Positions 1-9,145 of a DNA stretch of 33,875 bases are shown in pieces; the stretch's first letter is position 1; each line of letters starts with the position of its first letter. The notes below the pieces were generated by a model that saw only the letters and a program-made list of their open reading frames with translations, was not told the DNA's origin and did no database searches. Source of the DNA: an uncultured Saprospiraceae bacterium (GTDB lineage: Bacteria; Bacteroidota; Bacteroidia; Chitinophagales; Saprospiraceae); the NCBI GenBank assembly GCA_937951685.1, contig CALFBG010000127.1, positions 1 through 33,875 on the forward strand. The letters run 5' to 3'. A program made the position numbers and the translations under genes.

Positions 1-34
1 ATGTTTTTGTTAATTCTATAATTCAAAATAGACT

Positions 35-994
35 ATGAGCTTTTTCAAAAAGTTTTTTTCCAAGAAAAAGGAAGAGGAGTTAGACCAGGGACTAGAAAAA
101 ACGAAGAGTAACTTTTTTAGTAAAATTTCTAAGGCAATCGCCGGTAAATCTACCGTTGACGTTGAAGTTTTAGACGAATTAGAACAAATCTTGATCGCTT
201 CGGATGTTGGGTTGGATACCACCGTAAAGATTATTGAACGCATCGAAGAAAGAGTTGCGAGAGATAAGTATTTAAATACCAACGAACTCAACAATATCCT
301 CAGAGATGAAATCGTCCAACTCCTAGCGGAGAATAATACGGAAGATATTGAAGATTTCATTCCTCCAGTAGATAAAAAACCTTATGTCATTATGGTGGTT
401 GGCGTCAATGGTGTTGGTAAAACGACGACCATTGGAAAGCTTGCCTATCAATTCAAATTGCAAGGAAAAAAGGTGGTGCTCGGTGCGGGAGATACTTTTA
501 GAGCTGCCGCAGTAGACCAACTAAAGATTTGGTCTGAACGCGTAGGTTGTGATTTTTTCAGCAAAGGAATGCATACTGATCCCGCGGCGGTTGCTTACGA
601 AACGGTAGATTATGCCATTAAAAATAATTGCGACGTCGCGATTATTGATACTGCGGGTCGTTTGCACACCAAGATCAACTTAATGAACGAATTATCTAAG
701 ATCAAACGTTCTGCCAATAAAAGATTGGAAGGTACGCCACACGACGTGATGCTCGTTCTTGATGCGACTACTGGACAAAATGCGATTGAGCAATGTAAGC
801 AGTTTACGGCCGCGACGGAAGTAAGCGCACTAGCCTTGACAAAGCTTGATGGTACTGCTAAAGGTGGTGTGGCGATTGGTATTTCAGATCAGTTTAAAAT
901 TCCTATTCGGTACATCGGAATTGGAGAATCCATTGAGCAACTACAAGTTTTTAATAAGAAAGCCTTCGTAGAATCTTTATTCAAAAAAATATAA
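35..994 (+). CDS. ftsY: Signal recognition particle receptor FtsY
   Basis: SRP-receptor GTPase that docks SRP-ribosome complexes at the inner membrane for co-translational insertion. The 319 residues show a short basic/acidic N-terminus, a helical N domain (about 25-105) and the NG GTPase domain: P-loop GVNGVGKT at 123-130, DTFRAAA at 153-159, DTAGR at 205-209, TKLDG at 269-273 and the closing GIGE near 295. The acidic A domain of enterobacterial FtsY is almost absent, as is usual in short FtsY proteins, and the basic MSFFKKFFSKKK start may give the membrane contact. The ATG at 35 has no Shine-Dalgarno sequence. The upstream gene, if any, lies outside the window. It converges with lepA on a shared terminator. 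Confidence 0.97.
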   Translation: MSFFKKFFSKKKEEELDQGLEKTKSNFFSKISKAIAGKSTVDVEVLDELEQILIASDVGLDTTVKIIERIEERVARDKYLNTNELNNILRDEIVQLLAENNTEDIEDFIPPVDKKPYVIMVVGVNGVGKTTTIGKLAYQFKLQGKKVVLGAGDTFRAAAVDQLKIWSERVGCDFFSKGMHTDPAAVAYETVDYAIKNNCDVAIIDTAGRLHTKINLMNELSKIKRSANKRLEGTPHDVMLVLDATTGQNAIEQCKQFTAATEVSALALTKLDGTAKGGVAIGISDQFKIPIRYIGIGESIEQLQVFNKKAFVESLFKKI

Positions 995-996
995 GG

Positions 997-1032
997 CAAA
1001 CGACTTAGTACTTTGTAATTTAAGCTCGTTTG
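997..1032 (+). other. Imperfect hairpin just after ftsY stop
   Basis: CAAACGA (997-1003) pairs with TCGTTTG (1026-1032), and CTTA/TAAG continues the stem after a bulge. The 5' side holds CTTAGTACTT (1004-1013), the same ten bases found in the TIR of the 23.4 and 33.5 kb elements. It could simply be a 3'-end mRNA structure; the true terminator follows at 1046. Confidence 0.4.
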
Positions 1033-1045
1033 TTTGCGTAGGGAC

Positions 1046-1083
1046 AAAAAAAATTAGAACGGTGTACCGTTCTAATTTTTTTT
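1046..1083. terminator. Bidirectional intrinsic terminator between ftsY and lepA
   Basis: Eight A, then ATTAGAACGGT-type arms, then eight T: 18-base arms are perfectly complementary around a two-base centre. It gives a stem with a U-run on both strands, fitting its place between converging ftsY and lepA. Confidence 0.93.
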
Positions 1084-1106
1084 GTTTTATTGAATCCTGA
1101 AGTTGT

Positions 1107-2897
1107 TTAGTCCAACTTCAAAACATCTAAGAATGCCTTTTGTGGTACTTCTACGTTACCAATTTGGCGCATCTTCTTCTTTCCTTTCTTTTGCTTTTCT
1201 AACAATTTACGCTTCCGAGAAATATCTCCCCCGTAGCATTTTGCGGTAACATCTTTTCGCAGTGCAGAAATGGTTTCTCGTGCGATAACTTTAGCACCAA
1301 TCGAGGCCTGAATCGCAATCACAAATTGTTGACGTGGCAATAACTCTTTCAGTTTTTTACAAATTTTACGGCCAAAAGCTTCGGCTTTGCTACGGTGTAC
1401 CAATGCCGATAAAGCATCTACCATATCTCCATTCAGCAAAATATCCAGCCGCACTAGATTCGATTCTCGATAGTCGGTCGGCATATAATCAAACGAGGCG
1501 TATCCCCGGGAGATGGATTTCAAACGATCGTAAAAATCAAATACAATTTCTGCTAAAGGCAATTCAAAACTAAGTTCTACCCGCTCGGTCGTCAAATAGG
1601 TTTGTTTTTCCAAAATACCTCGCTTTTCCATACACAAAGTCATGATCGTACCGATGTACTCTGGCTTTGTAATGATCTGAGCAGAAATATACGGTTCCTC
1701 CACGCGCTGTAAAGCAGAAGGATCCGGTAAATCATTTGGTGTATTCACCAAAATGCCTTCTCCCTTTTGCGTATAAGCCATGTAGGATACGTTAGGAATA
1801 GTCGTGATCACTTCTTGATCAAACTCTCGTGATAAGCGTTCCTGAATAATTTCCAAATGCAGCATACCTAAGAAACCACAACGGAAACCAAAACCTAAAG
1901 CATTAGAAGATTCTGGTTCAAACACTAAAGAAGCATCGTTGAGTTGTAATTTTTCTAAACTATCTCTTAAATCTTCAAAGTCGTCATTATCAATCGGATA
2001 GATTCCAGCAAATACCATTGGTTTTACATCTTCGAATCCTTGAATCGCTTCTCCCCAGGGCTGTTCTTTCGTGGTAATGGTATCCCCTACTTTAATTTCT
2101 TTCGAAACTTTAATCCCCGTAATGATATAACCTACGTTACCTGCACTCAAAGTTTTCTGAGGAATTTGCTCCAATTGCAAGATACCGATCTCCTGTGCTT
2201 CGTATTCACTTTCTGTATTCACGAATCGTACAACATCTCCTTTTTTCATGGTGCCATTCATAATCCGGAAATAGGCAACTACTCCTCGATAAGAATTAAA
2301 CATTGAATCAAAAATCAATGCTTGTAATGGCGCTTTGGGGTCACCTTTTGGTGCAGGAACGCGATCTACAATTGCATTCATGATATCCTGTACACCAATG
2401 CCCGTTTTTCCACTAGCCAGTACAATGTCTTCTTTATCACAACCAATCAGGTCAATAATTTGATCCGATACCTCATCGATCATTGCACTTTCCATGTCCA
2501 CTTTATTCAACACTGGAATAATTTCCAAATCGTGCTCGATGGCTAAGTAAAGATTAGAGATCGTTTGTGCTTGGATTCCTTGAGAAGCATCGACTAAAAG
2601 TAAAGCACCTTCACAAGCCGCAATAGAACGGGAGACTTCGTAAGAGAAATCAACGTGTCCCGGTGTGTCGATCAAGTTGCAAGTATATTTTTCACCATCC
2701 GTATGATTATAGTACATTTGGATCGCGTGGCTTTTAATGGTAATGCCCCGTTCGCGTTCAATATCCATATCGTCGAGCGCTTGCGCCTGCATATTACGAG
2801 CAGAAATAGTCTGCGTAAACTCTAATAATCTATCTGACAGCGTACTCTTACCGTGATCAATATGCGCAATCACACAAAAATTTCTAATATTCTTCAT
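1107..2897 (-). CDS. lepA: Elongation factor 4 (LepA), ribosomal GTPase
   Basis: Translation GTPase that acts on stalled or mis-translocated ribosomes. With the ATG at 2897 the protein has 596 residues, the normal length. A TTG nine bases upstream could extend it by three residues, but [12 protein letters not shown] is the usual LepA start. G motifs: AHIDHGKST at 11-19, RERGIT near 48-53, DTPGH at 77-81, NKVD at 131-134. The LepA-specific C-terminal domain is present (basic [11 protein letters not shown] segment near the end). It is a single gene, convergent with ftsY, with its own likely promoter at 2904-2938 that would give an mRNA starting at or next to the ATG. Confidence 0.97.
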   Translation of the reverse strand: MKNIRNFCVIAHIDHGKSTLSDRLLEFTQTISARNMQAQALDDMDIERERGITIKSHAIQMYYNHTDGEKYTCNLIDTPGHVDFSYEVSRSIAACEGALLLVDASQGIQAQTISNLYLAIEHDLEIIPVLNKVDMESAMIDEVSDQIIDLIGCDKEDIVLASGKTGIGVQDIMNAIVDRVPAPKGDPKAPLQALIFDSMFNSYRGVVAYFRIMNGTMKKGDVVRFVNTESEYEAQEIGILQLEQIPQKTLSAGNVGYIITGIKVSKEIKVGDTITTKEQPWGEAIQGFEDVKPMVFAGIYPIDNDDFEDLRDSLEKLQLNDASLVFEPESSNALGFGFRCGFLGMLHLEIIQERLSREFDQEVITTIPNVSYMAYTQKGEGILVNTPNDLPDPSALQRVEEPYISAQIITKPEYIGTIMTLCMEKRGILEKQTYLTTERVELSFELPLAEIVFDFYDRLKSISRGYASFDYMPTDYRESNLVRLDILLNGDMVDALSALVHRSKAEAFGRKICKKLKELLPRQQFVIAIQASIGAKVIARETISALRKDVTAKCYGGDISRKRKLLEKQKKGKKKMRQIGNVEVPQKAFLDVLKLD

Positions 2898-2903
2898 AGG
2901 TTG

Positions 2904-2938
2904 CAAATATACATAATTTGAATGACTGATGTTTCAAA
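2904..2938 (-). promoter_or_regulatory. Candidate lepA promoter (Bacteroidota type)
   Basis: On the minus strand TATATTTG (2911-2904) is an exact TAnnTTTG -7 box, and TTTG (2938-2935) lies 23 bases upstream as a -33 box. The -7 box ends six bases before the lepA ATG, so transcription would begin at about the start codon. The match to the consensus is visible; activity is inferred. Confidence 0.45.
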
Positions 2939-3088
2939 AAAATAGCAAATCTTATTTCAAGTTGGAAGTAGCAAAACAAGTCCTTTATTGAGTTAACTAC
3001 GCTTTAAAAACGTAATAACCGCAGCAAAAGTTTTGATTTTTTTAAGTTTAGCCTCCGCTAAGTGGCAAATGCTTCCCAATCACAACTA

Positions 3089-3122
3089 AAAAGAGGGCTA
3101 CAATCGCTTGCAGCCCTCTTTT
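3089..3122 (-). terminator. Terminator of the ABC efflux operon
   Basis: AAAAGAGGGCT (3089-3099) and AGCCCTCTTTT (3112-3122) form a perfect 11 bp stem with a 12-base loop; the U-run is on the minus-strand product. It lies about 180 bases after the adaptor gene stop. Confidence 0.85.
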
Positions 3123-3302
3123 ACAAAGGTTTTCTTCTTTTTAGATTGGCGCAACTTATGCTTTTTGAGCAATTCGCCTTGCATTTTTCTTTTGTAATCG
3201 TTGAGGCAGCAGCCGTACAAAAGTATTTCGTAGCCTTCGGAGGCGTACAAAAAAGACAATCTTATTTATTATTGATCGCCCTCCGTTGCCTTAGCTCGTT
3301 GC

Positions 3303-4544
3303 TTAGTCTTCAATTCCCTTAATGACTTTGATTAGGGAACTCGTATCAATACCACTTTTTATCTCGACGAGGATTCCGTCGGAAAGCCCTGTTTTGACGT
3401 AAGTTCGCTTAAAGCCATCTGCCGTTTTGAGTTCGACGAAAGTAGAATCATTTTTAAGGATTAAATCTCTTTCGTTGATGACGACTACTTTTTCTTTCCG
3501 ATCGAGGATAATATCTGCACTGGCGCTATAACCGGCACGTAGGAAAGTCCCCTCCGTTGGGTTGACGGCTGCCCGTACTTCGAATTTAACGGTTCCTTCC
3601 TCAATTGTACCTTTAGGAGAAATATATTCTAACGTAGCGGCAAATTTTTCATTTTCGACGGCTCCTACGGTCATTTCTAAAGGCATTCCTTCTTTTAATT
3701 TTCCAACATCTGACTCATCCACTTGACCTTCAAAAATCAAAGAGCTCATGTTGGCTACACTTGCGATGGTCGTACCTTCGCTAAAGTTATTTCGTTCAAT
3801 TACCGAACTTCCTACTTCTACGGGAACATCTAAGAGCATTCCACTAACGGTAGATATCACAATATTGGATATTTGACCAGAATTTCTGGTAGCACCTTCT
3901 CGTAATAATTGTAGATTATCAATGGCCGCATTCATTTCTTGTTTGCGAATATCAGCGTCTGCTTCGAATTGCTTCAAATTATTTTTAGCTGTGATTTCCG
4001 CATTATCCAAGCTCGCTTTTCTCACTTCCAGATCTACTTTGAATCGATTATAATCTACTTCAGAGATCAATCCTTCGTCAAACAAAGATTTTTGTCGAGC
4101 TTCTTCTCGCTTCGCATTTTCATAGTTGATTTTTGCATCTTCTATGTCAAGTCTTTGATTGTAGATTTGTCTTTGCCGCTCCAATTCTCGCTCTGCGGCT
4201 TTGAATCGAATTTTAGACAATTCTACACTAGATTGAGCACTATTGATATTGACTTCACTAGGCACCAATTTGACTTTCGCTAATTTGCTTCCTTTTTTAA
4301 TAATTTGACCAGGCTCAACGTATAATTGTTCAATAACCCCTGAAACCTGAGGCTTGATCAATACTTCTTGTCGAGGCTTAATCGCTCCTGTAGCAACTGT
4401 TTTGCTAATGATATCATCGATCTTAGGTTTGATGGTTTCTAAGCGATCGGGTTCATCGTCAGAGTCTTGAGTGAAGTAGTAGCCTAAGCCTAAAGTAATC
4501 AGTAATAGGAGTAATCCTAAAGAAATCGCACAACCTTTGTTCAT
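3303..4544 (-). CDS. HlyD/MacA-type periplasmic adaptor of an ABC efflux pump
   Basis: Membrane-fusion protein that links an inner-membrane transporter to an outer-membrane channel. Of 413 residues, about 5-24 form a single hydrophobic anchor. A half lipoyl segment (VSGVIEQLYVEPGQIIKKG, about 68-86) comes before a long charged coiled-coil hairpin (about 100-215), followed by the second lipoyl half (VSGMLLDVPVEVGSSV, about 235-250), a beta-barrel domain and a membrane-proximal domain. It is the last gene of a minus-strand operon behind an ATPase and two permeases, separated from them by 294 bases. That gap suggests weaker coupling or an internal promoter. No TolC-like channel gene is in the window, so the outer-membrane partner must be elsewhere. 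Confidence 0.9.
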   Translation of the reverse strand: MNKGCAISLGLLLLLITLGLGYYFTQDSDDEPDRLETIKPKIDDIISKTVATGAIKPRQEVLIKPQVSGVIEQLYVEPGQIIKKGSKLAKVKLVPSEVNINSAQSSVELSKIRFKAAERELERQRQIYNQRLDIEDAKINYENAKREEARQKSLFDEGLISEVDYNRFKVDLEVRKASLDNAEITAKNNLKQFEADADIRKQEMNAAIDNLQLLREGATRNSGQISNIVISTVSGMLLDVPVEVGSSVIERNNFSEGTTIASVANMSSLIFEGQVDESDVGKLKEGMPLEMTVGAVENEKFAATLEYISPKGTIEEGTVKFEVRAAVNPTEGTFLRAGYSASADIILDRKEKVVVINERDLILKNDSTFVELKTADGFKRTYVKTGLSDGILVEIKSGIDTSSLIKVIKGIED

Positions 4545-4838
4545 CTTGTTTTTTCTTTTGTTTTAAAGACGAGACGCTTCGCGTGTTACAACTAGTCCGT
4601 GTCTATTTTACGCTCCAGCTTTCGTCTTACAAATCTTTAAAAATTGAAGTTGGTTTAAAATGATGTTAGCCAAACAACTTCATTGTCAAATAAAATATCT
4701 AGTTAAAAAATGCAGCATTTTAAACTGCTCAATTCAATAGGCTCGTATTGTTTATGAGTAAGGGTTTTATCTAATCCATTACTTTTTTGCCGGAATTACA
4801 AATTTCCGTTCTTTATTTTCTGATTAAAACTTGCTGAC
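4545..4838. other. Gap between permease and adaptor genes
   Basis: No gene. Two weak stems are visible: AAGACGA/TCGTCTT (4566-4628, wide loop) and GAAGTTG.../...CAACTTC (4646-4681). They could be a processing site or attenuator separating adaptor from permease expression, but nothing decides this. Confidence 0.4.
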
Positions 4839-6083
4839 TTACTCATCTCTCAATGCTTCCACTGGATGAATATTAGCCGCCTGCATGGCCGGAATCAGTC
4901 CTGCGATTGCTCCTGCAATGACGAGTACTACAATGGCAATCAATCCTACATTCAAATCCACTTCTGGGTTAGCGAAAAACTCGTCCCCTTCTCCGACCGC
5001 TAGGTTCATTAAGATAATAATTAAGGTACTAAATGCTAATCCTAGGTAACCGGCTATAGCTGTAATAAATACCGACTCCATTAAAATCATAGAGATAATT
5101 GACCCCGGAGTTGCCCCCATTGCTTTTCGAATACCAATTTCCTTTGTTCGTTCCTTAACGACAATTAGCATAATATTTCCTACGCCAATGACGCCGGCGA
5201 ATAAACTTCCAATCCCTACGAACCAAGTGATAAACTTAATGCCAAAGAATAGCGCCATGATCTCTCGAAACTGTTCTTCGACGTTTTCGGACCAAATACC
5301 TCGATTGTCTTCTGGACTGATATCGTGTCGAGATTTAAGTAGGTTGACGATATCGTCTTCGATTTTACTGACCGTAACATTGGAATACATTGAGCAAACA
5401 AACCATCCAATTTGATTAGGTTGATTCGTTACTTGCTGCACCGTAGTTAGTGGAATGAAAATAGTAGTTTCATCTTCTTCTGCATCCTCTCCTTTTCGAT
5501 CTGATTGTAGAATGCCGACGACTCGATAATCTGCGCCGCGAATGCGAATGAAGCCACCAATGACTTCTTCCCCTTCGTCAAATAATTCTTTACTGACTCT
5601 TTTACCGATGACGGCAATTTTTCGTCGATACTTTACGTCGAAATCATTTAAAAATCTACCTTCTGCTATTTTAATCGCATCAATATATACTAGGCTGGGC
5701 ATATCTCCTCGAACATCAAAAGACCCTTTTTTATTTTTGCGCGTAATTTCTCCCGAAGACATCCACATCCGAGGAGCAAGATGTTCAATTTGATCCGAAA
5801 ACTTAGTCTTAATGGCTTTCATATCGTCCATCGTCAAGCGTGCGACTCTTCCCGGAGGAAGACCTTTATATGGTAAAGTGGTACGATTAGATCCTGCGTA
5901 CATACTATTTTTAGCGTGTCCGCCAAACATTCCCATTACCCCATTTTCTAAGCCTTGGGCTGATCCCATCAAAAAGACCAACATAAATATTCCCCAAAAC
6001 ACACCGAGTGCCGTAAGAAAAGTTCTCAACTTATGCTTACTAATGGTATTAAATATTTCTTGCCACTTATCTAAATCAAACAT
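4839..6083 (-). CDS. MacB-type ABC transporter permease (second copy of the operon)
   Basis: Mechanotransmission-type permease (MacB_PCD plus FtsX domains), 414 residues. One membrane helix at about 18-40 (RTFLTALGVFWGIFMLVFLMG) is followed by a large periplasmic domain (about 45-275) and three C-terminal helices (about 282-310, 330-360, 378-402). The conserved KERTKEIGIRKAMGATP loop, which contacts the ATPase, lies between the first two. It ends in the typical HPVEALRDE tail. It has no fused ATPase; that is the separate gene at 7386-8069. The start is 20 bases after the stop of the upstream permease, so they are co-transcribed. The two permeases are paralogues (shared DKWQEIF...HKLRTFLTA starts) and probably form a heterodimer. 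Confidence 0.93.
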   Translation of the reverse strand: MFDLDKWQEIFNTISKHKLRTFLTALGVFWGIFMLVFLMGSAQGLENGVMGMFGGHAKNSMYAGSNRTTLPYKGLPPGRVARLTMDDMKAIKTKFSDQIEHLAPRMWMSSGEITRKNKKGSFDVRGDMPSLVYIDAIKIAEGRFLNDFDVKYRRKIAVIGKRVSKELFDEGEEVIGGFIRIRGADYRVVGILQSDRKGEDAEEDETTIFIPLTTVQQVTNQPNQIGWFVCSMYSNVTVSKIEDDIVNLLKSRHDISPEDNRGIWSENVEEQFREIMALFFGIKFITWFVGIGSLFAGVIGVGNIMLIVVKERTKEIGIRKAMGATPGSIISMILMESVFITAIAGYLGLAFSTLIIILMNLAVGEGDEFFANPEVDLNVGLIAIVVLVIAGAIAGLIPAMQAANIHPVEALRDE

Positions 6084-6103
6084 AGATCAATTTTTATGGG
6101 GTT

Positions 6104-7342
6104 TTAGCTTTTCATTGCTGTAACTGGATTCACGCGGACAGCTTGCAAAGCAGGAATAAGTCCTGCTACTGCGCCACTAACGATTAAAATAAGTAATGCG
6201 CCGACAACGACAGAAGTATTTACTTCAGGGTTTCTAAAGTACTCAATTTCAATCTCATTTTGCACCATGATTTGCTGGAGTCCAAAAATAACCCCAAGTC
6301 CAGAAGCAAGTCCGATATATCCCGCTACTCCTGTTAGGAAAATTGCTTCTTGGACAATCATACCAACGATAGATAAAGGCGTAGCACCGAGTGCTTTCCG
6401 TACACCAATTTCTTTTGTACGATCTTTCACGATAATCAACATAATATTACTCACGCCAATGACGCCGGCAATGATACTTCCAATACCTACAAACCAAATA
6501 AAGCCCCTGATAAAACTAAATACTGTTTGAAATTCTTGGTAGCTTTCAATCCCGTTACGAACGTAAACGGCTCGTTCATCACTATTTGAAAATTTATGTT
6601 TCAACGCAAATTGATTTCTAATCTTCTCTTCAATTATTCTAGATTCTTCCAGTGATGCGTCTCCTATTTCATAGATCAACATATTGATTTGATCAGTACC
6701 ATCAATTTTTTGTGTGGTAGAGATAGGGAGGTAGATTTTCTCCATTTCTCGTGGACTTCCACTATCTGTAAAAACACCGACGATCTTATACTCTATCCCT
6801 TTTATTTGTAAGTATTCCCCTAAAACAGTCTCTTCTTTTTCAAAAAAACTTTCTTTTACCGTACGACCAATTACACAAACTTTTCTTGTCTTTTGAATAT
6901 CGATATCATTAATATATCGCCCATCTGTCACACTAGTATTTTCTACAACTTGATGACTGGGGTGTACCGATCGAATATCATACGAAAAACTTTTATCTCC
7001 TCTACTAATGAAAAAAGTTCCATTCAAATAGTATCTCCCCGTCGTTAATCTTACCCCATCAATTTTGCTAGTCTTATCAAAATCATCGTTGTCCATTTTA
7101 ATTCTTCTACCAACGGGTAATCCCTTGTAGGGTTTAGAAGTTTCTCCTGGAAACGCCCAGATACTATTAATTGCATCGTCTCTAAAATTATGAGTGATAC
7201 TATTCTCCAGACCAGTTCCCGCCCCTAATAAGATAACGAGCATAAAAATCCCCCACCATACACTAAATGCAGTCAAAAACGTCCGCAATTTATGTTGCTG
7301 AAGGGAAGTAAAAATCTCCTGCCACTTGTCATAATCAATCAT
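6104..7342 (-). CDS. MacB-type ABC transporter permease (first copy of the operon)
   Basis: Paralogue of the gene that follows it, 412 residues, same architecture: N-terminal helix at about 18-40 (RTFLTAFSVWWGIFMLVILLG), periplasmic MacB_PCD domain, then FtsX-type C-terminal helices with KDRTKEIGVRKALGATP in the coupling loop and a final RVNPVTAMKS tail. Such tandem, non-identical permeases with a separate ATPase and a HlyD adaptor are common in Bacteroidota and export small molecules, peptides or lipoprotein-like cargo; the cargo here cannot be read from sequence. It starts at ATG 7342, 43 bases after the ATPase stop. Confidence 0.93.
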   Translation of the reverse strand: MIDYDKWQEIFTSLQQHKLRTFLTAFSVWWGIFMLVILLGAGTGLENSITHNFRDDAINSIWAFPGETSKPYKGLPVGRRIKMDNDDFDKTSKIDGVRLTTGRYYLNGTFFISRGDKSFSYDIRSVHPSHQVVENTSVTDGRYINDIDIQKTRKVCVIGRTVKESFFEKEETVLGEYLQIKGIEYKIVGVFTDSGSPREMEKIYLPISTTQKIDGTDQINMLIYEIGDASLEESRIIEEKIRNQFALKHKFSNSDERAVYVRNGIESYQEFQTVFSFIRGFIWFVGIGSIIAGVIGVSNIMLIIVKDRTKEIGVRKALGATPLSIVGMIVQEAIFLTGVAGYIGLASGLGVIFGLQQIMVQNEIEIEYFRNPEVNTSVVVGALLILIVSGAVAGLIPALQAVRVNPVTAMKS

Positions 7343-7385
7343 AAGCTTTCAATATGGGTTGCTACTATATAATACAATGAGGAAA

Positions 7386-8069
7386 CTAAGAATTTGAAGT
7401 GTGGTAACTTTTATCGATTTGACCATCTTTAAATCGAATGACTCGCTTTGTCATATCTGCAATATCATTTTCGTGCGTAACGACGATAATCGTAATCCCC
7501 GCATCATTCACCTCTTTAAAGATTTTCATTACATCGTAAGAAGTTTTCGTATCCAAAGCTCCCGTTGGCTCATCCGCCAATAGCACTTTGGGCTGACCAA
7601 TTAATGCTCTAGCAATCGCAACTCTTTGCTGTTGTCCACCGGATAGCTGAGTTGGTAAATGTTCTGCCCAATCTTTCAATCCTACTCGATCTAGATATTC
7701 TAGGGCAATCGCATTTCTTTTCTTGCGATCTACTTTTTGGTAATATAACGGTAAGGCTACATTTTCTAAAGCCGTTTTGAAGGTCAACAAGTTGAACGAT
7801 TGGAAAACAAAGCCTAAGAATTTGTTACGGTATAAAGCTGCTTGTTTCTGGGAAAGGTTTTTCATTAAGGTATTATCAAGGTGGTATTCTCCTTCATCAT
7901 ACTGATCTAGAATTCCTAAGATATTTAATAAGGTAGACTTACCAGAGCCCGACGAACCCATGATTGATACGAACTCTCCTTCTTCTATATCCAGATTAAT
8001 ACCTTTTAAAACTTCTAGGTTATTGAATCCAGTCTTATAGCTCTTCCTAATATTTCTAAGCTTTATCAT
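7386..8069 (-). CDS. ABC transporter ATPase (MacB/LolD type)
   Basis: Cytoplasmic ATPase of the exporter, 227 residues, the usual length for stand-alone MacB/LolD-like subunits. Walker A GSSGSGKST at 38-46, Q-loop Q90, signature LSGGQQQR at 142-149, Walker B VLLADE at 162-167 with D-loop GALD, and H-loop H199 are all intact. It is the first gene of the minus-strand operon, so the promoter should lie in 8070-8300, where a perfect 12-bp-arm dyad (8257-8292) is found. Order ATPase-permease-permease-adaptor supports a four-component tripartite efflux pump. Confidence 0.95.
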   Translation of the reverse strand: MIKLRNIRKSYKTGFNNLEVLKGINLDIEEGEFVSIMGSSGSGKSTLLNILGILDQYDEGEYHLDNTLMKNLSQKQAALYRNKFLGFVFQSFNLLTFKTALENVALPLYYQKVDRKKRNAIALEYLDRVGLKDWAEHLPTQLSGGQQQRVAIARALIGQPKVLLADEPTGALDTKTSYDVMKIFKEVNDAGITIIVVTHENDIADMTKRVIRFKDGQIDKSYHTSNS

Positions 8070-8256
8070 AGTAACTTGGGTGACTTAAATAAGTTAATCA
8101 AAAGTGGCGCAATATCGTAGACTTTATCATGCATCAGTTAATAGGACTAAAAATCGATCTCTTTTTCCTATGCTTCGCCCCTCAACAATAGCGCTACATT
8201 AGATTCCAAGTGCGCCTCAATTGGAAAACAAATCCTGCATGCTTAAGTGGACAAAA

Positions 8257-8292
8257 TTATTTTAGTGTAAAGTCTAGTACACACTAAAATAA
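8257..8292. promoter_or_regulatory. Perfect 12-bp-arm dyad upstream of efflux operon
   Basis: TTATTTTAGTGT (8257-8268) and ACACTAAAATAA (8281-8292) are exact inverted repeats around a 12-base centre, 188 bases upstream of the ATPase start. There is no U-run on either side, which argues against a terminator. It fits a binding site for a dimeric regulator, by inference only. Confidence 0.5.
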
Positions 8293-8996
8293 ATAATACT
8301 ATTTTGAAGGCTTCTTTTTAGTGAAAAAAAAATGCAGCTTAAATTCTATTTCTACAAAGCACAAAGATTAAGAACAAAGTACAATTTGTTGCAACTAATC
8401 GACAACCTACTCAATATTTCGGATAAAATTAAGTAATAAGTCCGTATTTAACTATAGTCTAATTATACTATTTATTCACTAGAAGAGTTGAAAATTCAAT
8501 AAATACAAGGAATATCAGCTTGATCCATCACCTAAAGTTTGTGCTTTGGACTTAATTCCTCTACAGATTTCAAGCTTACATTTCAGCTTTTATCGTTTTC
8601 ACCATGATCCCTCTCGCTTCAGATTGCATAGTAGTGCTCACTTGGAAAGGAATAAAAAAAGGGCGATTGCCTTAATTCACTAGCCTTGCTTTTTACCCGT
8701 TTAAGAATTTGTTCCTTATTATTTTTTCGTTCACTAGTACTGCTCCTCCGTTCAAAAGTAGCCATCCTAAAAGCAAAACCTCTCAATCTTTAAGCTTACG
8801 CACATTTAAATAACCAATACGGACTCTTTTAAGAAAAAAATTATGCTACCGCGCAGCTTTTCCACTAAATTTGCGTTTCTTTTACTGAGCACAAATTAGT
8901 TTTAACATAGAGCACATTTAAATGCATTGTAATAATTAAGCCGTTCACGGAATTAGATGAACTAATAATTTGAATCTTACTTTGTTACCTTGCAGT

Positions 8997-9021
8997 AAAT
9001 ACTTTATCATATAAAGTATTT
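8997..9021. promoter_or_regulatory. Perfect 11-bp-arm dyad before the structured leader
   Basis: AAATACTTTAT and ATAAAGTATTT are exact inverted repeats separated by CAT. It lies 125 bases before the ATG at 9146 and just upstream of the folded leader, in the position of an operator or promoter-overlapping site. Confidence 0.5.
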
Positions 9022-9027
9022 AATTTC

Positions 9028-9138
9028 TGGATTGCATGAAATCCATTATTTTTGGAGGCTTTCCGCCAAGAATACGGGAATCTAATTTCCCGACACAAGC
9101 AATCCATCGAAATCTAAATAGACTCGTATTCTAGATTT
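9028..9138 (+). promoter_or_regulatory. Structured 5' leader with mutually exclusive stems, candidate cis-regulatory RNA
   Basis: P1 TGGATTGC (9028-9035) pairs with GCAATCCA (9099-9106) and encloses P2 (TTGGAGG 9052-9058 with CCGCCAA 9063-9069, one A-G mismatch, loop CTTT) and P3 (CGGGAA 9075-9080 with TTCCCG 9087-9092, loop TCTAAT), a three-way junction. The 5' arm of P1 can instead pair with AATCCA at 9040-9045, a local hairpin that would break P1. A fourth stem (AAATCTAAATA 9110-9120 with TATT-C-TAGATTT 9127-9138) ends seven bases before the ATG. No known riboswitch class was recognised. Confidence 0.5.
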
Positions 9139-9145
9139 TATTCAC

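Larger units (their letters stand above)
2898..3302. other. Intergenic region between lepA and the efflux adaptor gene
   Basis: Contains the lepA promoter and the terminator of the efflux operon. From 3123 to 3302 the sequence has two overlapping minus-strand open stretches without a start codon, one ending in TAA just before the terminator. They look protein-like (Cys- and Lys-rich) but cannot be called as genes. A short direct repeat (G[C/G]CGTACAAAA at about 3213 and 3242) flanks a small GCCT-TCGG-AGGC hairpin. Confidence 0.5.
8070..9145. other. Long non-coding stretch between divergent efflux operon and lipoprotein gene
   Basis: About 1.08 kb, AT-rich, with no reading frame of convincing length or composition on either strand. 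It contains two perfect dyads (8257-8292 and 8997-9021) and the folded leader of the lipoprotein gene (from 9028). No transposase remnant or recognised RNA gene was identified. A degraded gene cannot be excluded. Confidence 0.6.

Noticed and set aside
2898-2906. TTG start for lepA giving three extra residues
   Set aside because: The ATG at 2897 gives the standard LepA N-terminus, and the extension overlaps the likely transcription start.
3123-3265. Minus-strand open stretches rich in Cys and Lys, one ending in TAA just before a terminator
   Set aside because: Neither has a start codon with enough length (the only ATG gives 28 residues). No family was recognised, and two frames look equally protein-like. 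Could be a gene remnant, but this is not supportable.
3062-3322. 86-codon plus-strand frame after lepA
   Set aside because: It runs through the efflux terminator and into the adaptor gene antisense, with a low-complexity hydrophobic translation.
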